A DNA stretch of 64,000 nt from Anaerolineales bacterium (GCA_016934715.1 JAFGSI010000018.1:111184-175183); one strand, 5' to 3'; shown: positions 9,692 through 22,246, counted from the stretch's first letter. Program-made: numbers and translations. The notes: generated from the letters alone by a model not told the origin.

Positions 9692-10234
9692 TTATGGGAT
9701 CGGGTAAGAACCCGCGCCGGGTGCATCCGAAACCGGATGGCTGGTGGTCATCTCCTGCCTGAACACATCGACCTCGAAATACCACCCGTAGTGAGGATTG
9801 GATGAGATGATAAAAGCAATGACCTCATCTGATATCCATGCTTGCCGGACCACGGGCCGGTTGGGCAGGAAGCATTCCGAGTCGAGCCGATAATTTCTCT
9901 GGGATAGCATGTCCGAAACAAAGATGCCGGAAACCACCGGTTGACCGGTGTAGGGCGGGCATGTTTCGATGCAATCTGCATAGAAACGATATCTTCCCGA
10001 CGGGCTGGTGACTCCTGTCCAGCATCTGCAGAATTTGGCGTCGCTTTCAACGAATGCGACCGTGCAGGGTGGCAGGGTCGGAAATACAAACGTTGCGGTC
10101 GGCGCGACAGGCGTCGCGGCCGGGGCCTCAGGCATGGCCACAGAAGCGCATCCCGCCAGAAGCAAGAAGAGCAGACCCACGAAAGAAGACAGACTTCGCT
10201 GGCATATGTAGGTTTCGTGCACAGCCTCCTGCAA
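9692..10234 (-). CDS. Small secreted lipoprotein, function unknown
   Basis: Up to 180 residues. The start is uncertain: TTG at 10234 lacks a ribosome site, and GTG at 10219 follows AGGAGG by only two bases, too close to be typical. Either way there is a hydrophobic signal segment ending in a lipobox (LLLAGC), a short Ala/Pro/Thr linker, then a Cys-rich globular part with 'CRCWTGV', 'DCIETCPPYTG' and a single Cys in 'ECFLPNRP'. The even Cys number suggests disulphides outside the cell. It sits inside the pth-HIT-mfd transcription unit, 36 bp after the HIT gene and 3 bp before mfd. No family recognised. Confidence 0.7.
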   Translation of the reverse strand: MQEAVHETYICQRSLSSFVGLLFLLLAGCASVAMPEAPAATPVAPTATFVFPTLPPCTVAFVESDAKFCRCWTGVTSPSGRYRFYADCIETCPPYTGQPVVSGIFVSDMLSQRNYRLDSECFLPNRPVVRQAWISDEVIAFIISSNPHYGWYFEVDVFRQEMTTSHPVSDAPGAGSYPIP

Positions 10235-10270
10235 TTCTCTACAGGATCATACAGGCGTGTTTGTGACAGG

Positions 10271-10753
10271 TCAGGCGTGTATGCCGCCCCCGGAAGAACC
10301 GGGATCCGACCCCATGTACCTGTTGAGCGCCTCCGCAAGACGAACGATCAGGTCCCCATCACGCTCAGCATCGAACGGCCTGGAATCCATGAACGACTGC
10401 GGATACGACCATGGCAGGTGGCGGCGGACAGCCTCCGGCTCGGACGCATACCGCGGCACAATGTGAGCATGCAGGAATGGGTCCGAGTTGCCCAGGATGG
10501 CATAGTTGACCCGCAACGTGTCGGTGACCTCAAGCAGTGCGTCGCCGATCGACGCCATGTCAGATAGAAAGGCAGCGCGTTGCGGCCGGTCCAGGTCGTT
10601 AATACTGGCCACGACCGGATCGGGGAGCAAGACGGTATACCCCGGCAGGTACTGTATATCACACAGCACCGCCCAGCCGGATGCCATGCGGCAGATGACA
10701 GCCGGATTCGTCCCCGCCCGGGCTCTTTCGACGCCTTCACGCACCGAGGTCAT
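10271..10753 (-). CDS. HIT-family nucleotide hydrolase/transferase
   Basis: 160 residues. The signature FLHAHIVPRY is the histidine-triad region in the H-x-H-x form of HIT-like proteins, and 'GYTVLLPDP' and 'ILGNSDPFLHAH' match the substrate-binding strand order. Family members cleave dinucleoside polyphosphates or nucleoside phosphoramidates in the cytoplasm. The third histidine of the classic triad is replaced in 'HAHIVP', so it belongs to an HIT-like rather than strict HINT group. Its ATG overlaps the stop of pth by 4 bp (ATGA type), so the two are translationally coupled. Confidence 0.8.
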   Translation of the reverse strand: MTSVREGVERARAGTNPAVICRMASGWAVLCDIQYLPGYTVLLPDPVVASINDLDRPQRAAFLSDMASIGDALLEVTDTLRVNYAILGNSDPFLHAHIVPRYASEPEAVRRHLPWSYPQSFMDSRPFDAERDGDLIVRLAEALNRYMGSDPGSSGGGIHA

Positions 10754-11328
10754 TCCACGACCCCGTTAAATCTGTTCATGGCAGCCTCAAGCCCATCCTT
10801 GATCCAGGCCAGGACGGCCTCGGCAGCCCAATTGAGAGTCTCGGAAAGGATCGTCATGTCTGCTTGTGAGAAATTCTGGAGCACGTAGTCAGCCGGGTCC
10901 ATCCGTCCGGGCGGCCTTCCAATGCCTATACGCAGTCTGGCGAAATCGTCACGGCCCAGGCGCTCGAGGATCGACTCCATACCACGCTGGCCCCCCGCCC
11001 CCCCGTCCGGACGGATGCGAATCGTTCCCGGTGGCAGGTCGAGGTGATCGTGTACCACCAGCAGTTTTTCGATCGGAAGCTTATAAAAGCGCATCAGCCC
11101 CTGGACGGACTGGCCAGACAGGTTCATAAAGGTCTGCGGCTTCGCCAGGATAACCTTGCTCCCCTCATAATTCCCGCTGGCGACCAATGCCCTGGACTGC
11201 AGGCGCGTGAAGCGGGCATCCAATTTGACGGCCAGCCGGTCGAGCAGCATAAACCCAACGTTGTGCCGGTTCTCGCGGTATTGACGGCCCGGGTTGCCCA
11301 GGCCGGCAATCAGGAAGGTCTCTGCCAT
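10750..11328 (-). CDS. pth: Peptidyl-tRNA hydrolase
   Basis: 192 residues, standard length. It recycles tRNA by cleaving peptidyl-tRNA ester bonds. The family features GLGNPG (Asn of the tRNA site), NRHNVGF (catalytic His), FMNLSG and HDHLDLPPG (Asp) are all present. One deviation is visible: the usual GGHNG segment reads GGQRG, so the residue matching Asn114 of the E. coli enzyme, a peptide-binding residue, is Arg here. It is the first gene of the minus-strand operon with the HIT gene, a lipoprotein and mfd, and has a good promoter at 11357-11385. Confidence 0.96.
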   Translation of the reverse strand: MAETFLIAGLGNPGRQYRENRHNVGFMLLDRLAVKLDARFTRLQSRALVASGNYEGSKVILAKPQTFMNLSGQSVQGLMRFYKLPIEKLLVVHDHLDLPPGTIRIRPDGGAGGQRGMESILERLGRDDFARLRIGIGRPPGRMDPADYVLQNFSQADMTILSETLNWAAEAVLAWIKDGLEAAMNRFNGVVE

Positions 11329-11356
11329 CGCCTCACCAAAAATCGATCAAAGATTG

Positions 11357-11385
11357 AGTCTAACATGAAGGCAGTTCAAGGTCAA
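11357..11385 (-). promoter_or_regulatory. Predicted housekeeping promoter of the pth-HIT-lipoprotein-mfd operon
   Basis: On the minus strand, TTGACC (11385-11380), a 17-bp spacer, and TAGACT (11362-11357) preceded by TGT, i.e. an extended -10. The pth ATG lies 28 nt further downstream, with TGAGGCG as the ribosome site. Confidence 0.6.
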
Positions 11386-11984
11386 CCAGGCAGATCAGTC
11401 TTGCAGTTGATCACGCGCGCGGCGACAACGGATTGCGATGAGAATCTCTCTCCACAGCTGCGCTTTCAGCCGTCCCTTCGATGACCTCCACTGCAATGTG
11501 GAATGCAGGCGCTGCGACAGCCTGCTGATCGACTGACACGCGCCCGGTCAACCCGGATGCCGATGACGATCCTGTCCACGCCGGCCTTCTTGATGGGTAC
11601 TTCCAGGGCTTTCTTCAGGGCCGCGCCGAAGCACCTGGCGGCCACTGAAGCGCCATCGGCCATCTCGCCGTGGGCAGGGTTGAGCTGTCCGAATTCAGTG
11701 CCATCAGACCAAGAATTGGATGCCTTCGATCAAGGGATCAAGCTTCTCGACGCCCGGCTTCATATGCCAAAGAGGAATCGATCTGCTCTTGTAGAGCCAA
11801 CCACTATCGACCAGAGGTCGGGAACTTGCAGTTGGGCTGTTCGGCAACAGCCCCGCAGACCACAAATCAGCCCATCCTTCCAGGGGAGGTTACCCTCGAC
11901 GCTGCGTGGATAGCGCCGGCACCGATTCCTGCCGGCAACCGCCTCCCCTCAGTTGGTGAAGAACAAACCATGATGCATCAGCAC
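11386..11984. other. Gene-poor stretch with broken frames
   Basis: About 600 bp with no gene I can support. Short open segments exist on the minus strand, for example one ending at 11718 with 'GVEKLDPLIEG' and one at 11466-11663 with 'ALEVPIKKAGVDRIVIG', each cut by stops and in different frames. They could be the debris of a lost gene. No family was recognised. No terminator, RNA gene or repeat was seen. Confidence 0.35.
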
Positions 11985-12644
11985 CTACCCCTTGCGCCTG
12001 ATCCACAGGTAGATGCCGAACAGGAGAAAAGCTCCCAGAATGACCGCCGCCCCGTAGCCCAGACTGGTGAAGACCGTGGCCGGGGCGACCACGGCCGGGT
12101 TGGTCGGCAGGGGCGTCGGTGTCGGGAATGGGATCGGGGGGCGGGTCTCGGTCGGGACCGGGGTCTCGGTGTCGACGAGGACGATCAGGGTCGGGGTCAG
12201 GGTCTGGGTCGGGATCGGGGTCTCGGTAGGGGTATAATTCCGAACCAAGAGGGCGGTGACCAGGGCGTCGAGGAAGGTCCCGTCTGCCAGATAGGCGCGC
12301 AGGCGCAGGCTGTAGAATCCGTCGCTGACGGTCGTCGTATCCCAGACGGCCAGGGTGGCCTCGGTCAGTGGTTCCGTGAAAACCGCTAGCTGGAACCAGG
12401 AGCCAGTTGGGTTGTCGGCATAGGCAAAGGCCAGTTCTGCAGAGAGAAAACCCTCCACGGCGCTCGTCCCGATGATCGGGACCAGGCCGTTCACTTCGCT
12501 GTTGGACTGCGGCGAGGCGATCTGCGGGGCGGTCTCCTGGGCCGCGGCCGGACCCGGGACCAGCAGTCCCAGGGCCAGGAGACACAGTGCCAGGAGACCA
12601 ACCACCGATCGACCGGTGGAACAGGATTCAGGCCGCATCCGCAT
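11985..12644 (-). CDS. Surface protein: Ig-like domain, Thr/Pro linker, C-terminal membrane anchor
   Basis: 219 residues from the ATG at 12644 (a second ATG lies at 12638), five bases after the upstream gene's stop. An N-terminal hydrophobic segment ends in 'AAAQE', a likely signal-peptidase I site. One Ig-like beta-sandwich follows (about residues 38-135, with 'GLVPIIGTSA' and 'LAVWDTTTVSDGFYSLRL'), then a 45-residue linker of TPTPTE-type repeats, then a transmembrane helix near 193-214 and a basic tail (RRKG) that keeps the C terminus inside. The same domain order is common in Chloroflexota surface proteins, from memory. The Thr/Pro linker gives strongly biased G-rich DNA on the plus strand (12090-12240). 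Ligand unknown. Confidence 0.75.
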   Translation of the reverse strand: MRMRPESCSTGRSVVGLLALCLLALGLLVPGPAAAQETAPQIASPQSNSEVNGLVPIIGTSAVEGFLSAELAFAYADNPTGSWFQLAVFTEPLTEATLAVWDTTTVSDGFYSLRLRAYLADGTFLDALVTALLVRNYTPTETPIPTQTLTPTLIVLVDTETPVPTETRPPIPFPTPTPLPTNPAVVAPATVFTSLGYGAAVILGAFLLFGIYLWIRRKG

Positions 12645-12649
12645 CCAGG

Positions 12650-12850
12650 CTAGAACAGATCGAACCAGTCGGTACCGAAGACCACCGAACAGACCAGGAT
12701 GGTCGAAAGGATCAACAGGATGACTCCACAACCAATCCCGCCGCAGGTCCCCTTGCCGAAACCGAAGCGGCCCTGCAGCCAGTCAAACAACTTGTCCAGC
12801 AGGAACAATTTCAACAACCCCACCAGACATCCAGGACGATCGTTTCCCAT
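12650..12850 (-). CDS. Small Gly/Cys-rich membrane protein
   Basis: 66 residues from the ATG at 12850, preceded by GAGGT. The N-terminal half is an amphipathic, leucine-rich helix ('GLLKLFLLDKLFDWLQG'), followed by 'GTCGGIGCGVILLILSTILV', a glycine- and cysteine-bearing transmembrane helix, and a short acidic end (WFDLF). It lies 5 bp before the surface-protein gene, so the two are likely co-transcribed and may work together in the membrane. No family recognised. Confidence 0.65.
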   Translation of the reverse strand: MGNDRPGCLVGLLKLFLLDKLFDWLQGRFGFGKGTCGGIGCGVILLILSTILVCSVVFGTDWFDLF

Positions 12851-12869
12851 GGCACCTCGCAATCTTTTT

Positions 12870-12958
12870 CAGAGTTCTGCGTGAATACCGAATCAAAATC
12901 GCTGCTTCCACCTGCTTCACGGCAACTTCAATTCAGTTCTTCCTGCCAGAAGAAGTAA
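12870..12958 (+). repeat. Dispersed ~90-bp repeat, copy A
   Basis: This 89-bp stretch aligns with 17338-17427 over its full length with one single-base gap and roughly three quarters identical bases by eye. The best conserved core reads 'cacctgcttc-cggcaacttca-ttcag'. It lies between a small membrane-protein gene and guaB, and encodes nothing convincing on either strand. Confidence 0.75.
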
Positions 12959-13127
12959 GCGAAGTCTATCACGGAGACCGAGGGGGGTCAACGGCAGGCG
13001 ACCACCGGGAAAAGCTGCCCCCTGACATCCGATCAGCGACGAATGTGACCTTTGACAGTTACCTGTCCAGACAAAGTTTGATAGAATCGATGAAATTTCT
13101 CCCGTCCTGATCCTGGAAGGAAACCCA

Positions 13128-14609
13128 ATGAATGATGAACTGTTCCATTCTTCCGAGGCCCTGACCTTCGACGACGTACTGGTGATACCCGGTTTCAGTG
13201 AGATCCTGCCTGCCGAGACCGACGTGGCGACCCGCCTGACCCCGAAGATCGCCCTCAAGATCCCGCTGCTCTCGGCTGCGATGGACACGGTCACCGAGGC
13301 CCCCCTGGCAATCGCCCTGGCGCGCGAGGGTGGGATCGGCATCCTGCACCGCAACATGTCGCCCGAACAGCAGGCCGGCGAAGTGAACAAGGTCAAACGT
13401 TCACAATCAGGAATGATCAGCGATCCGATCACCCTGCCGCCGGAGGCCTCCCTGCAGGATGCCGAAAACATCATGTCGACTTACAAGATCAGCGGCGTGC
13501 CGATCGTCGACGACGGCGGTATGCTGGTCGGCATCCTGACCAATCGCGACATCCGTTTTGTTGAGCTGAAAGATTATATCCTGCCGGTCAGCCAGTTCAT
13601 GACCCACCAGCCGCTGGTCACCGCTCCGGTGGGGATCTCCCGCGAGGACGCCAAGAAACTGCTCCAGGAACACCGCATCGAGAAGCTGCTGCTGGTCGAC
13701 GAGAACGGACGCCTGAAGGGCCTGCTGACGGTCAAGGACATCCAGAAGGATATCGAATACCCGTACGCCTCGCTCGACTCACGCGACCGGCTGCTGGTCG
13801 GGGGCGCCATCGGTGTTGGCGCGGACATGGAGAAGCGCGCCGGGCTGCTGGTCGATGCCGGTGTGGACGTGGTGGTGATCGACACCGCCCACGGTCACAC
13901 CCGCGGTGTGCTCGAGACCGTTCGCCGCCTGCACCAGTCCTTCCCCAAGCTGCCGGTCATCGCCGGGAACGTGGTCACTGCCGATGGGACCCGGGCACTG
14001 ATCGAGGCGGGCGCCGCCGCCGTCAAGGTCGGCGTTGGGGCGGGTTCGATCTGCACGACGCGCATTGTGGCCGGGTCGGGCATGCCTCAGTTGAGTGCCG
14101 TCCACGCCTGCGCCCAGGTCGCCCATCCGCTGGGGGTGCCGATCATCGCCGACGGCGGGGTCAAGTACAGCGGCGACATCGTCAAGGCGATCGTGGCCGG
14201 CGCTGACACGGTCATGCTGGGCAGCCTGCTGGCCGGGCTGGAGGAATCGCCGGGCGAAGAGGTCCTGTTCGAAGGCCGGCGATTCAAGGAGTATCGCGGC
14301 ATGGGCAGCATGGGCGCCATGCATGGATACGGGCGCGACCGCTACGGCAGCGGCCAGAGTGGATCCGGAAAAGCGGTCCCGGAAGGCATCGAAGGCCGGG
14401 TGCCTTACAAAGGCTCGCTGCACGACTACGTCTACCAGTTGATCGGCGGCCTGCGCTCGGGCATGGGGTATGCTGGGGCCAGGACCCTCGAAGACCTGCG
14501 CACGAAGACCAGGCTGGTGCGCATCACCAATGCGGGTCTGATCGAGAGCCACCCCCACGACGTGATCATCACCAAGGAAGCGCCCAATTACCAGTTAACC
14601 CAGGACTAG
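13128..14609 (+). CDS. guaB: Inosine-5'-monophosphate dehydrogenase
   Basis: 493 residues, standard length. It oxidises IMP to XMP with NAD+, the committed step of GMP synthesis. The TIM barrel is interrupted by two CBS domains (about residues 95-205). The catalytic loop GSICTTR with its active-site Cys, the phosphate loop '[11 protein letters not shown]' and the mobile flap region around '[16 protein letters not shown]' are all intact. The ATG follows GGAAGGA by six bases. A TAGAAT at 13082-13087 may be the -10, but a matching -35 was not found. Apparently monocistronic. Confidence 0.98.
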   Translation: MNDELFHSSEALTFDDVLVIPGFSEILPAETDVATRLTPKIALKIPLLSAAMDTVTEAPLAIALAREGGIGILHRNMSPEQQAGEVNKVKRSQSGMISDPITLPPEASLQDAENIMSTYKISGVPIVDDGGMLVGILTNRDIRFVELKDYILPVSQFMTHQPLVTAPVGISREDAKKLLQEHRIEKLLLVDENGRLKGLLTVKDIQKDIEYPYASLDSRDRLLVGGAIGVGADMEKRAGLLVDAGVDVVVIDTAHGHTRGVLETVRRLHQSFPKLPVIAGNVVTADGTRALIEAGAAAVKVGVGAGSICTTRIVAGSGMPQLSAVHACAQVAHPLGVPIIADGGVKYSGDIVKAIVAGADTVMLGSLLAGLEESPGEEVLFEGRRFKEYRGMGSMGAMHGYGRDRYGSGQSGSGKAVPEGIEGRVPYKGSLHDYVYQLIGGLRSGMGYAGARTLEDLRTKTRLVRITNAGLIESHPHDVIITKEAPNYQLTQD

Positions 14610-14709
14610 ACGCACGGGGCGGAAATTGCACCCCGTTTTCCTGGGAAGAATAGCCCCGAGGCATCGAATTCTATGCTGTCATGGCAGGGGCAGCCTGAAA
14701 GGCTGGCAA

Positions 14710-15033
14710 ATGACGATGCGCAACCCTTGGCGCGTTTTCGATAGATTGGCCGATCGCGAGCAGCTCGACCCAGAACTGCAGCGCAGCTGCCTGGGGCGCC
14801 TGGCCAGCATGCTCACCTTCGTGTTCATCATGAGCTGCCTGGGGATATGGATCACGGCGTTTCTGTTGCTGAAAGACTCGGTTGCCATACAGACCGTTCC
14901 AGCCGTCGAGCAGTTGACCTGCGTGATCTTCTTCGGAGGGCTGGCCCTGGCAGTGATCATCGCCAGCCTGGCGGGCAATCTGCTACGGCGGATTCTCTGG
15001 CGTTCTCTGGGTAAGGGCCGGGCCGTCAGATAA
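14710..15033 (+). CDS. Small two-helix membrane protein
   Basis: 107 residues from the ATG at 14710. A charged N-terminal cytoplasmic part ('NPWRVFDRLADREQLDPEL') is followed by two transmembrane helices (about 35-58 and 72-95), separated by a short loop, and a basic C-terminal tail (RRILWRSLGKGR), so both ends are probably inside. No motif or family recognised. It sits 100 bp after guaB and before the roadblock gene, same strand. Confidence 0.6.
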   Translation: MTMRNPWRVFDRLADREQLDPELQRSCLGRLASMLTFVFIMSCLGIWITAFLLLKDSVAIQTVPAVEQLTCVIFFGGLALAVIIASLAGNLLRRILWRSLGKGRAVR

Positions 15034-15063
15034 AATTGCACTCCCTTGCGGATTTTGGGCTGA

Positions 15064-15072
15064 TGTTATAAT
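15064..15072 (+). promoter_or_regulatory. Extended -10 promoter of the roadblock gene
   Basis: TGTTATAAT, a perfect extended -10 (TGnTATAAT). A weak CCTTGC lies 17 bp further upstream at 15044-15049. The gene start is 45 nt downstream. Confidence 0.55.
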
Positions 15073-15117
15073 TATGTGGTAAACTTCGGCCAGTTATTTC
15101 AGACCAGAGAGGCGATC

Positions 15118-17215
<2,098 letters not shown>

Positions 17216-17337
17216 AGTGAGAAAAAGATTATTGAGGGGTGCGCAACAGGGCCAGCACCAGCCGCGACGCAACGAATCGGCGCACCAAATCAACCGCGCT
17301 GTTCCCCAGCATCCCAGGCCGAGGCGGTGATCTGCTG

Positions 17338-17427
17338 CAGAGTACTGCGTCCACATTCGAACCGAAATCGTTGCCACCACCTGCTTCGCGGCAACTTCAG
17401 TTCAGCTTTTTCTGCAAGAAGCAGTAA
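17338..17427 (+). repeat. Dispersed ~90-bp repeat, copy B
   Basis: A full-length relative of 12870-12958 with one one-base gap. Copy B touches a tyrosine-recombinase fragment (17440-17560), which suggests the repeat is tied to a mobile element. The bases between pyrG and this repeat (17216-17337) and those from 17561 to 17776 hold nothing else that I recognise, apart from two GGTCTCATCC boxes near 17690 and 17733. Confidence 0.7.
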
Positions 17428-17439
17428 CTCCGCGGGAGG

Positions 17440-17560
17440 GGCCCCTTCCAGCAAGCGTAACCCGCAGGCATAAATGGTGGTCAGACAGAGGCGAGAATGC
17501 TGGCGATGGACACAGACCAGGATGCGCATGCCTTCTTCCCCACGCTCAACACGCTCGGCA
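17440..17560 (-). pseudogene. Tyrosine recombinase/integrase fragment (central part)
   Basis: The minus-strand frame reads '...ILVCVHRQHSRLCLTTIYACGLRLLEG', then loses resemblance. 'YACGLRLLEG' with the preceding 'RLCLTTI' is the conserved box I region of XerC/D-like integrases, which carries the first catalytic Arg. Neither the N-terminal domain nor the HxLRH/Tyr end is attached. It is therefore a remnant, of about 40 codons, abutting repeat copy B. Confidence 0.6.
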
Positions 17561-17776
17561 ATCGATGCTCGTGAGGAAGGCGCAGGAAGTCGAACATCTT
17601 CCAATCCCTGCCGAGGGTATGCCGGAAGAAGAACTTGCTTCCTCGCTGAACTTGGTTGAAGTAGGGCCCCCTATCTTCCGGACGAGTTCTGTGGTCTCAT
17701 CCATTGTTGAGCTTACGCTCCACCGGTACTATGGTCTCATCCGGCTTCCTCCTGGATTTCGCCGCTTCGGCTTATA

Positions 17777-18481
17777 CTATTCGTGATGCTGGCTGTGGGC
17801 CAACGACCGGATGAGATCTCGAATGACGTCAATTGAAAATGATTTGCCATGCCCTGGATAGATTGTTCTCGCCCCTTCTGCGATCAACAACCGCCAGCTC
17901 TCTTTCACTTTCTCGATATCCTGTGCATAGATGGGCAGTCTTGGCCCAAGGCAAAACGGCAGACTGTTTTGCGCCATGCATCCCACAAAAGCATCTCCCG
18001 TATCCAGCAAAACACTCACTGACCCTGGGGAATGGCCCGGTGTATGGATGATTCTCCCAGAAATCCCATACTCTTCCAACGAAAGCCCCTCGTCTCCCAG
18101 AAGGACATCAACCTGCGGTATATCGTATCGTAACAAAGACAGCATCGGTTTAAATAACCCTCTTGATATCTTCCCCCACACCGTCACCCCCGGAGGCCAT
18201 GTCATAGCCTCCTTCTCTAGTAGCTCCTTGTCAGCCCGGTGCATCGCCACTCTGGCCCCCGTAAGTCCTCGGATATAACTTGCTGAACCAACGTGATCAA
18301 AATGCCCGTGGGTGATGATAACCAACCCGATATCCGTAGGCTTGATCGGTAGATTTGCGAGTGCTTTCTTAAACGCTCGCGCTGTTCCTGGAAATCCACC
18401 GTCGACCATGATAGTGCCTTTGTCCTGAATCACATAACAATGGTCCATACCCAAAGGAACAGAATGAATTCGAATGCTCAT
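17777..18481 (-). CDS. Metallo-beta-lactamase-fold hydrolase (glyoxalase II-like)
   Basis: 234 residues from the ATG at 18481, with AGGAG six bases upstream. THGHFDHVGS is the HxHxDH metal site; 'IIHTPGHSPGSVSVLL' holds the next His, 'DTGDAFVG' the bridging Asp, and 'IYPGHGKSF' the last His. This pattern is the glyoxalase II/lactonase type, so hydrolysis of a thioester or lactone is likely; the exact substrate is unknown. It is cytoplasmic. Base composition is clearly more AT-rich than the neighbours, and integrase remnants lie on both sides, so recent acquisition by transfer is likely. Confidence 0.85.
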   Translation of the reverse strand: MSIRIHSVPLGMDHCYVIQDKGTIMVDGGFPGTARAFKKALANLPIKPTDIGLVIITHGHFDHVGSASYIRGLTGARVAMHRADKELLEKEAMTWPPGVTVWGKISRGLFKPMLSLLRYDIPQVDVLLGDEGLSLEEYGISGRIIHTPGHSPGSVSVLLDTGDAFVGCMAQNSLPFCLGPRLPIYAQDIEKVKESWRLLIAEGARTIYPGHGKSFSIDVIRDLIRSLAHSQHHE

Positions 18482-18889
18482 ATTAAGCTCCTGTTCGAAA
18501 CTGGCAATCCAGTCATTACTGCTTCTTGCATAAATCTCTTAAGTAGATGAAACCCAATTTCCCCATGAAACGAAAGGGGGTGGTGCAGATATTACGCAGC
18601 TCGCTGCAGTAGCACCTGAGCCGCCTGACGAATTAAGGTTTGATGTGACGGTCAGAGCCAATGCCGAAGCCCTGTTCCAATTGCCGCCACATCAATCCGA
18701 GTTGAACTAAGCCGTCTTAGGAAACGTACCTGAACATCTGGGATTGATGGCACCCTGTCAGGTCCAATCCGCCATCCAATGGGTAGGTTTGTATTGATTG
18801 TACAACCAAAAAGCCTACCCGCACCAGCTGGAGATCCGGAATTCGGGTGAATTTTTTCTGGCATGCGACGAGCGGAAACACGGGCGCCG
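18482..18889. other. Gene-free decayed region
   Basis: About 400 bp upstream of the metallo-hydrolase gene. It has unstable frames on both strands and no recognisable protein, RNA gene or terminator. It continues the debris of the recombinase remnant at 18890-19109. Confidence 0.4.
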
Positions 18890-19109
18890 GTGCAGCCCAT
18901 TTTTCAATAAATGGGTGGCACAGGAATGACGCAAGGTATGCATGGTAGCTGGTTTCTGGATGCCACTGTCCGGCAATGCGCCTTGAAACGCTCGCTCGCT
19001 GCACCCCACTGGCATTCATCAGCCCTTTGACGCTCTGGCGCGACGATGGAAAGAGCCACACCGGGTCGCGGTGGTACCATTTTGGTCGCGATGAAGTCTC
19101 GCAAGGCAA
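18890..19109 (-). pseudogene. Tyrosine recombinase/integrase fragment (catalytic C-terminal part, frameshifted)
   Basis: On the minus strand, one frame reads '...[21 protein letters not shown]' and, after a frameshift near 18995, the next frame reads '[23 protein letters not shown]'. [12 protein letters not shown] is the HxLRH catalytic box of tyrosine recombinases, and 'VWLFPS' matches the segment that normally lies about 40 residues before it. The Tyr nucleophile region is lost. It is of the same type as the fragment at 17440-17560, which holds an earlier part of the protein, so two decayed copies or a rearranged one are present. Confidence 0.65.
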
Positions 19110-20731
<1,622 letters not shown>

Positions 20732-20765
20732 TCCCCAAAGAACCATTCTTTTGCCGACTTTGTTT

Positions 20766-20801
20766 ATTCAGCGCACGGAACTCGTGCGCTGAATGTTTTT
20801 T
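20766..20801 (+). terminator. Rho-independent terminator of enolase
   Basis: Perfect 12-bp stem (20766-20777 and 20783-20794) with a 5-nt loop, followed by G and six T residues. Lies 35 bp after the enolase stop. Confidence 0.9.
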
Positions 20802-20823
20802 AGGATAGAGTTAGTTAAAAGAC

Positions 20824-20851
20824 TTGACAAAGTCCGCTTTCGTGCTATCAT
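20824..20851 (+). promoter_or_regulatory. Promoter of the ROK regulator gene
   Basis: TTGACA (20824-20829), 16-bp spacer, TATCAT (20846-20851). This is the best housekeeping-type promoter in the window, placed about 40 bp before the ROK start and directly after the enolase terminator. Confidence 0.75.
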
Positions 20852-20892
20852 ACTTGTGAGGAATCTCCTTTTTTGAGCCCCAATGGTCCCCC

Positions 20893-22170
20893 GTGAACCC
20901 CTTGTCCTGGTCAAACCCCCCGCTCAATGTAAAGAACATTAACAAACATTCCGTCCTTGATCTGATTCGCTTCACCCCGGGCGGGATTTCGCGCGTCGAA
21001 ATCGCCCGCCAACTGGGCCTGACCCGGGCGGCGGTGACGGCTATTGTCAACGACCTGCAGGCCTGCGGGATCATCCGCGAGGCCGAAAGCCTGACCTCCC
21101 ACAACGGCCGCCCGCCGATCGTCCTGGAGATCAATGCCAGCCGCGGCCACGTGATCGGCGTCGACTTCGGCGCCTCCCACTTGAGCATCCTGGTGGCCGA
21201 CCTGGGTGCCCGCATCGTCGAAGAGACCGAGATCGCTATCGAAATCCAGGCCGGACCCGAAACCTGTCTCGCCGAGGCGGACCGCCTGCTGCACGAGACG
21301 CTGGACAAGGCGAACATCTCCCTCGAGGAAGTGCTCGCCATCGGCGTCGGGGTCCCCGGCCCGATCGTCACCGAGGCCGGGACAGTCGTCTCGCCCCCGA
21401 TCATGCCCGGCTGGGACCGCTACCCGATCCGTGACACCCTGTATAAACGCTGGGAGACACCACTCTCGCTCGGCAACGATGCCGAAATGGGCGCCCTGGG
21501 CGAGTGGGCTGCCGGGGCCGGGCGCGGCGAACACAACCTGGCTTATATCAAGGTCGGGTCCGGGATCGGCGCCGGGCTGCTGCTCGATGGCCAGATCTAC
21601 CGGGGGGTGACCGGATCGGCCGGCGAGATCGGCCACCTGACCATCGATGAGAACGGGCCGCTGTGCACCTGCGGCAACCACGGCTGCCTGGAAGCCGTTG
21701 CCAGCGGGCACGCTATCGCCCGCCAGGCCCAGGAAGCCGTCAGCAAGGGCCAGCGCACCCAGCTGTCCGCCATCCAGCCGGTCGAGACGATCTCGGCCCG
21801 CGACGTCGCCGCCGCCGCCCGGCGCGGCGACCTGCTCTCGCAGCAAATCCTGAACAAAGCAGGTTCCCACATCGGGATTGCCATCGCCGGCCTGGTCAAC
21901 CTGTTCAATCCGGGGATGGTCATCATCGGCGGCGGTGTCGCCCAAACCGGGGACATCCTGCTCGAGCCGATGCGCCAGGCAGTCCAGCGGCGCAGCCTGC
22001 CAGCCGCCACCCGCGTGGTGCGGATCACAACCGCCATGCTGGGCCGCCGCTCATCCAGCCTGGGAGCAATCGTTCAAGCATCCACGATCGCACTCCACCA
22101 ATGTGCGGACCGAAAGGAGGTGAAGAAACCCAAAGAAATTCGCAGCGAGAGCCTGATGAAGAAAGCATAA
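20893..22170 (+). CDS. ROK-family transcriptional regulator (NagC/XylR/Mlc type)
   Basis: 425 residues from a GTG at 20893. An N-terminal winged helix-turn-helix (about residues 15-75, 'SRVEIARQLGLTRAAVTAIVNDL') is fused to a ROK sugar-kinase-like domain with an ATP-type loop 'GVDFGASHLSI', 'IGVGVPGPI' and the zinc motif GPLCTCGNHGCLE. Such proteins repress sugar genes and are released by sugar or sugar phosphate. It lies directly upstream of a maltodextrin-type ABC operon on the same strand (76 bp from the binding-protein start), so it probably controls it. The last 20 residues (a KEVKKPKEIR tail) are unusual, and a perfect Shine-Dalgarno-like AAAGGAGGTG at 22113-22122 lies in this tail but precedes no start codon. 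Confidence 0.92.
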   Translation: MNPLSWSNPPLNVKNINKHSVLDLIRFTPGGISRVEIARQLGLTRAAVTAIVNDLQACGIIREAESLTSHNGRPPIVLEINASRGHVIGVDFGASHLSILVADLGARIVEETEIAIEIQAGPETCLAEADRLLHETLDKANISLEEVLAIGVGVPGPIVTEAGTVVSPPIMPGWDRYPIRDTLYKRWETPLSLGNDAEMGALGEWAAGAGRGEHNLAYIKVGSGIGAGLLLDGQIYRGVTGSAGEIGHLTIDENGPLCTCGNHGCLEAVASGHAIARQAQEAVSKGQRTQLSAIQPVETISARDVAAAARRGDLLSQQILNKAGSHIGIAIAGLVNLFNPGMVIIGGGVAQTGDILLEPMRQAVQRRSLPAATRVVRITTAMLGRRSSSLGAIVQASTIALHQCADRKEVKKPKEIRSESLMKKA

Positions 22171-22246
22171 CGAGATTCCCCCACCAACGCCTTGCAGTTT
22201 GCAAGTGCAGACCGATGAACCAAAATTTCAAAAGGAGAAAAGAAGA

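Noticed and set aside
11466..11663. 65-codon minus-strand frame with 'VPIKKAGVDRIVIG'
   Set aside because: Too short, without start signal, and not recognisably related to any family. Kept only as part of the gene-poor region.
12090..12240. G-rich, repetitive stretch that looks like a repeat array
   Set aside because: It encodes the Thr/Pro linker of the surface protein at 11985-12644. The units are irregular and no spacer pattern exists, so it is neither CRISPR nor a mobile repeat.
13052..13087. TTGACA and TAGAAT upstream of guaB as a promoter
   Set aside because: The spacer between them is 24 bp, too long for a housekeeping promoter.
22113..22122. Perfect Shine-Dalgarno-like AAAGGAGGTG near the end of the ROK gene
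   Set aside because: No start codon lies 4-12 bases downstream, and the next ATG (in the ROK frame) is far away. Probably chance, though it could bind ribosomes non-productively.
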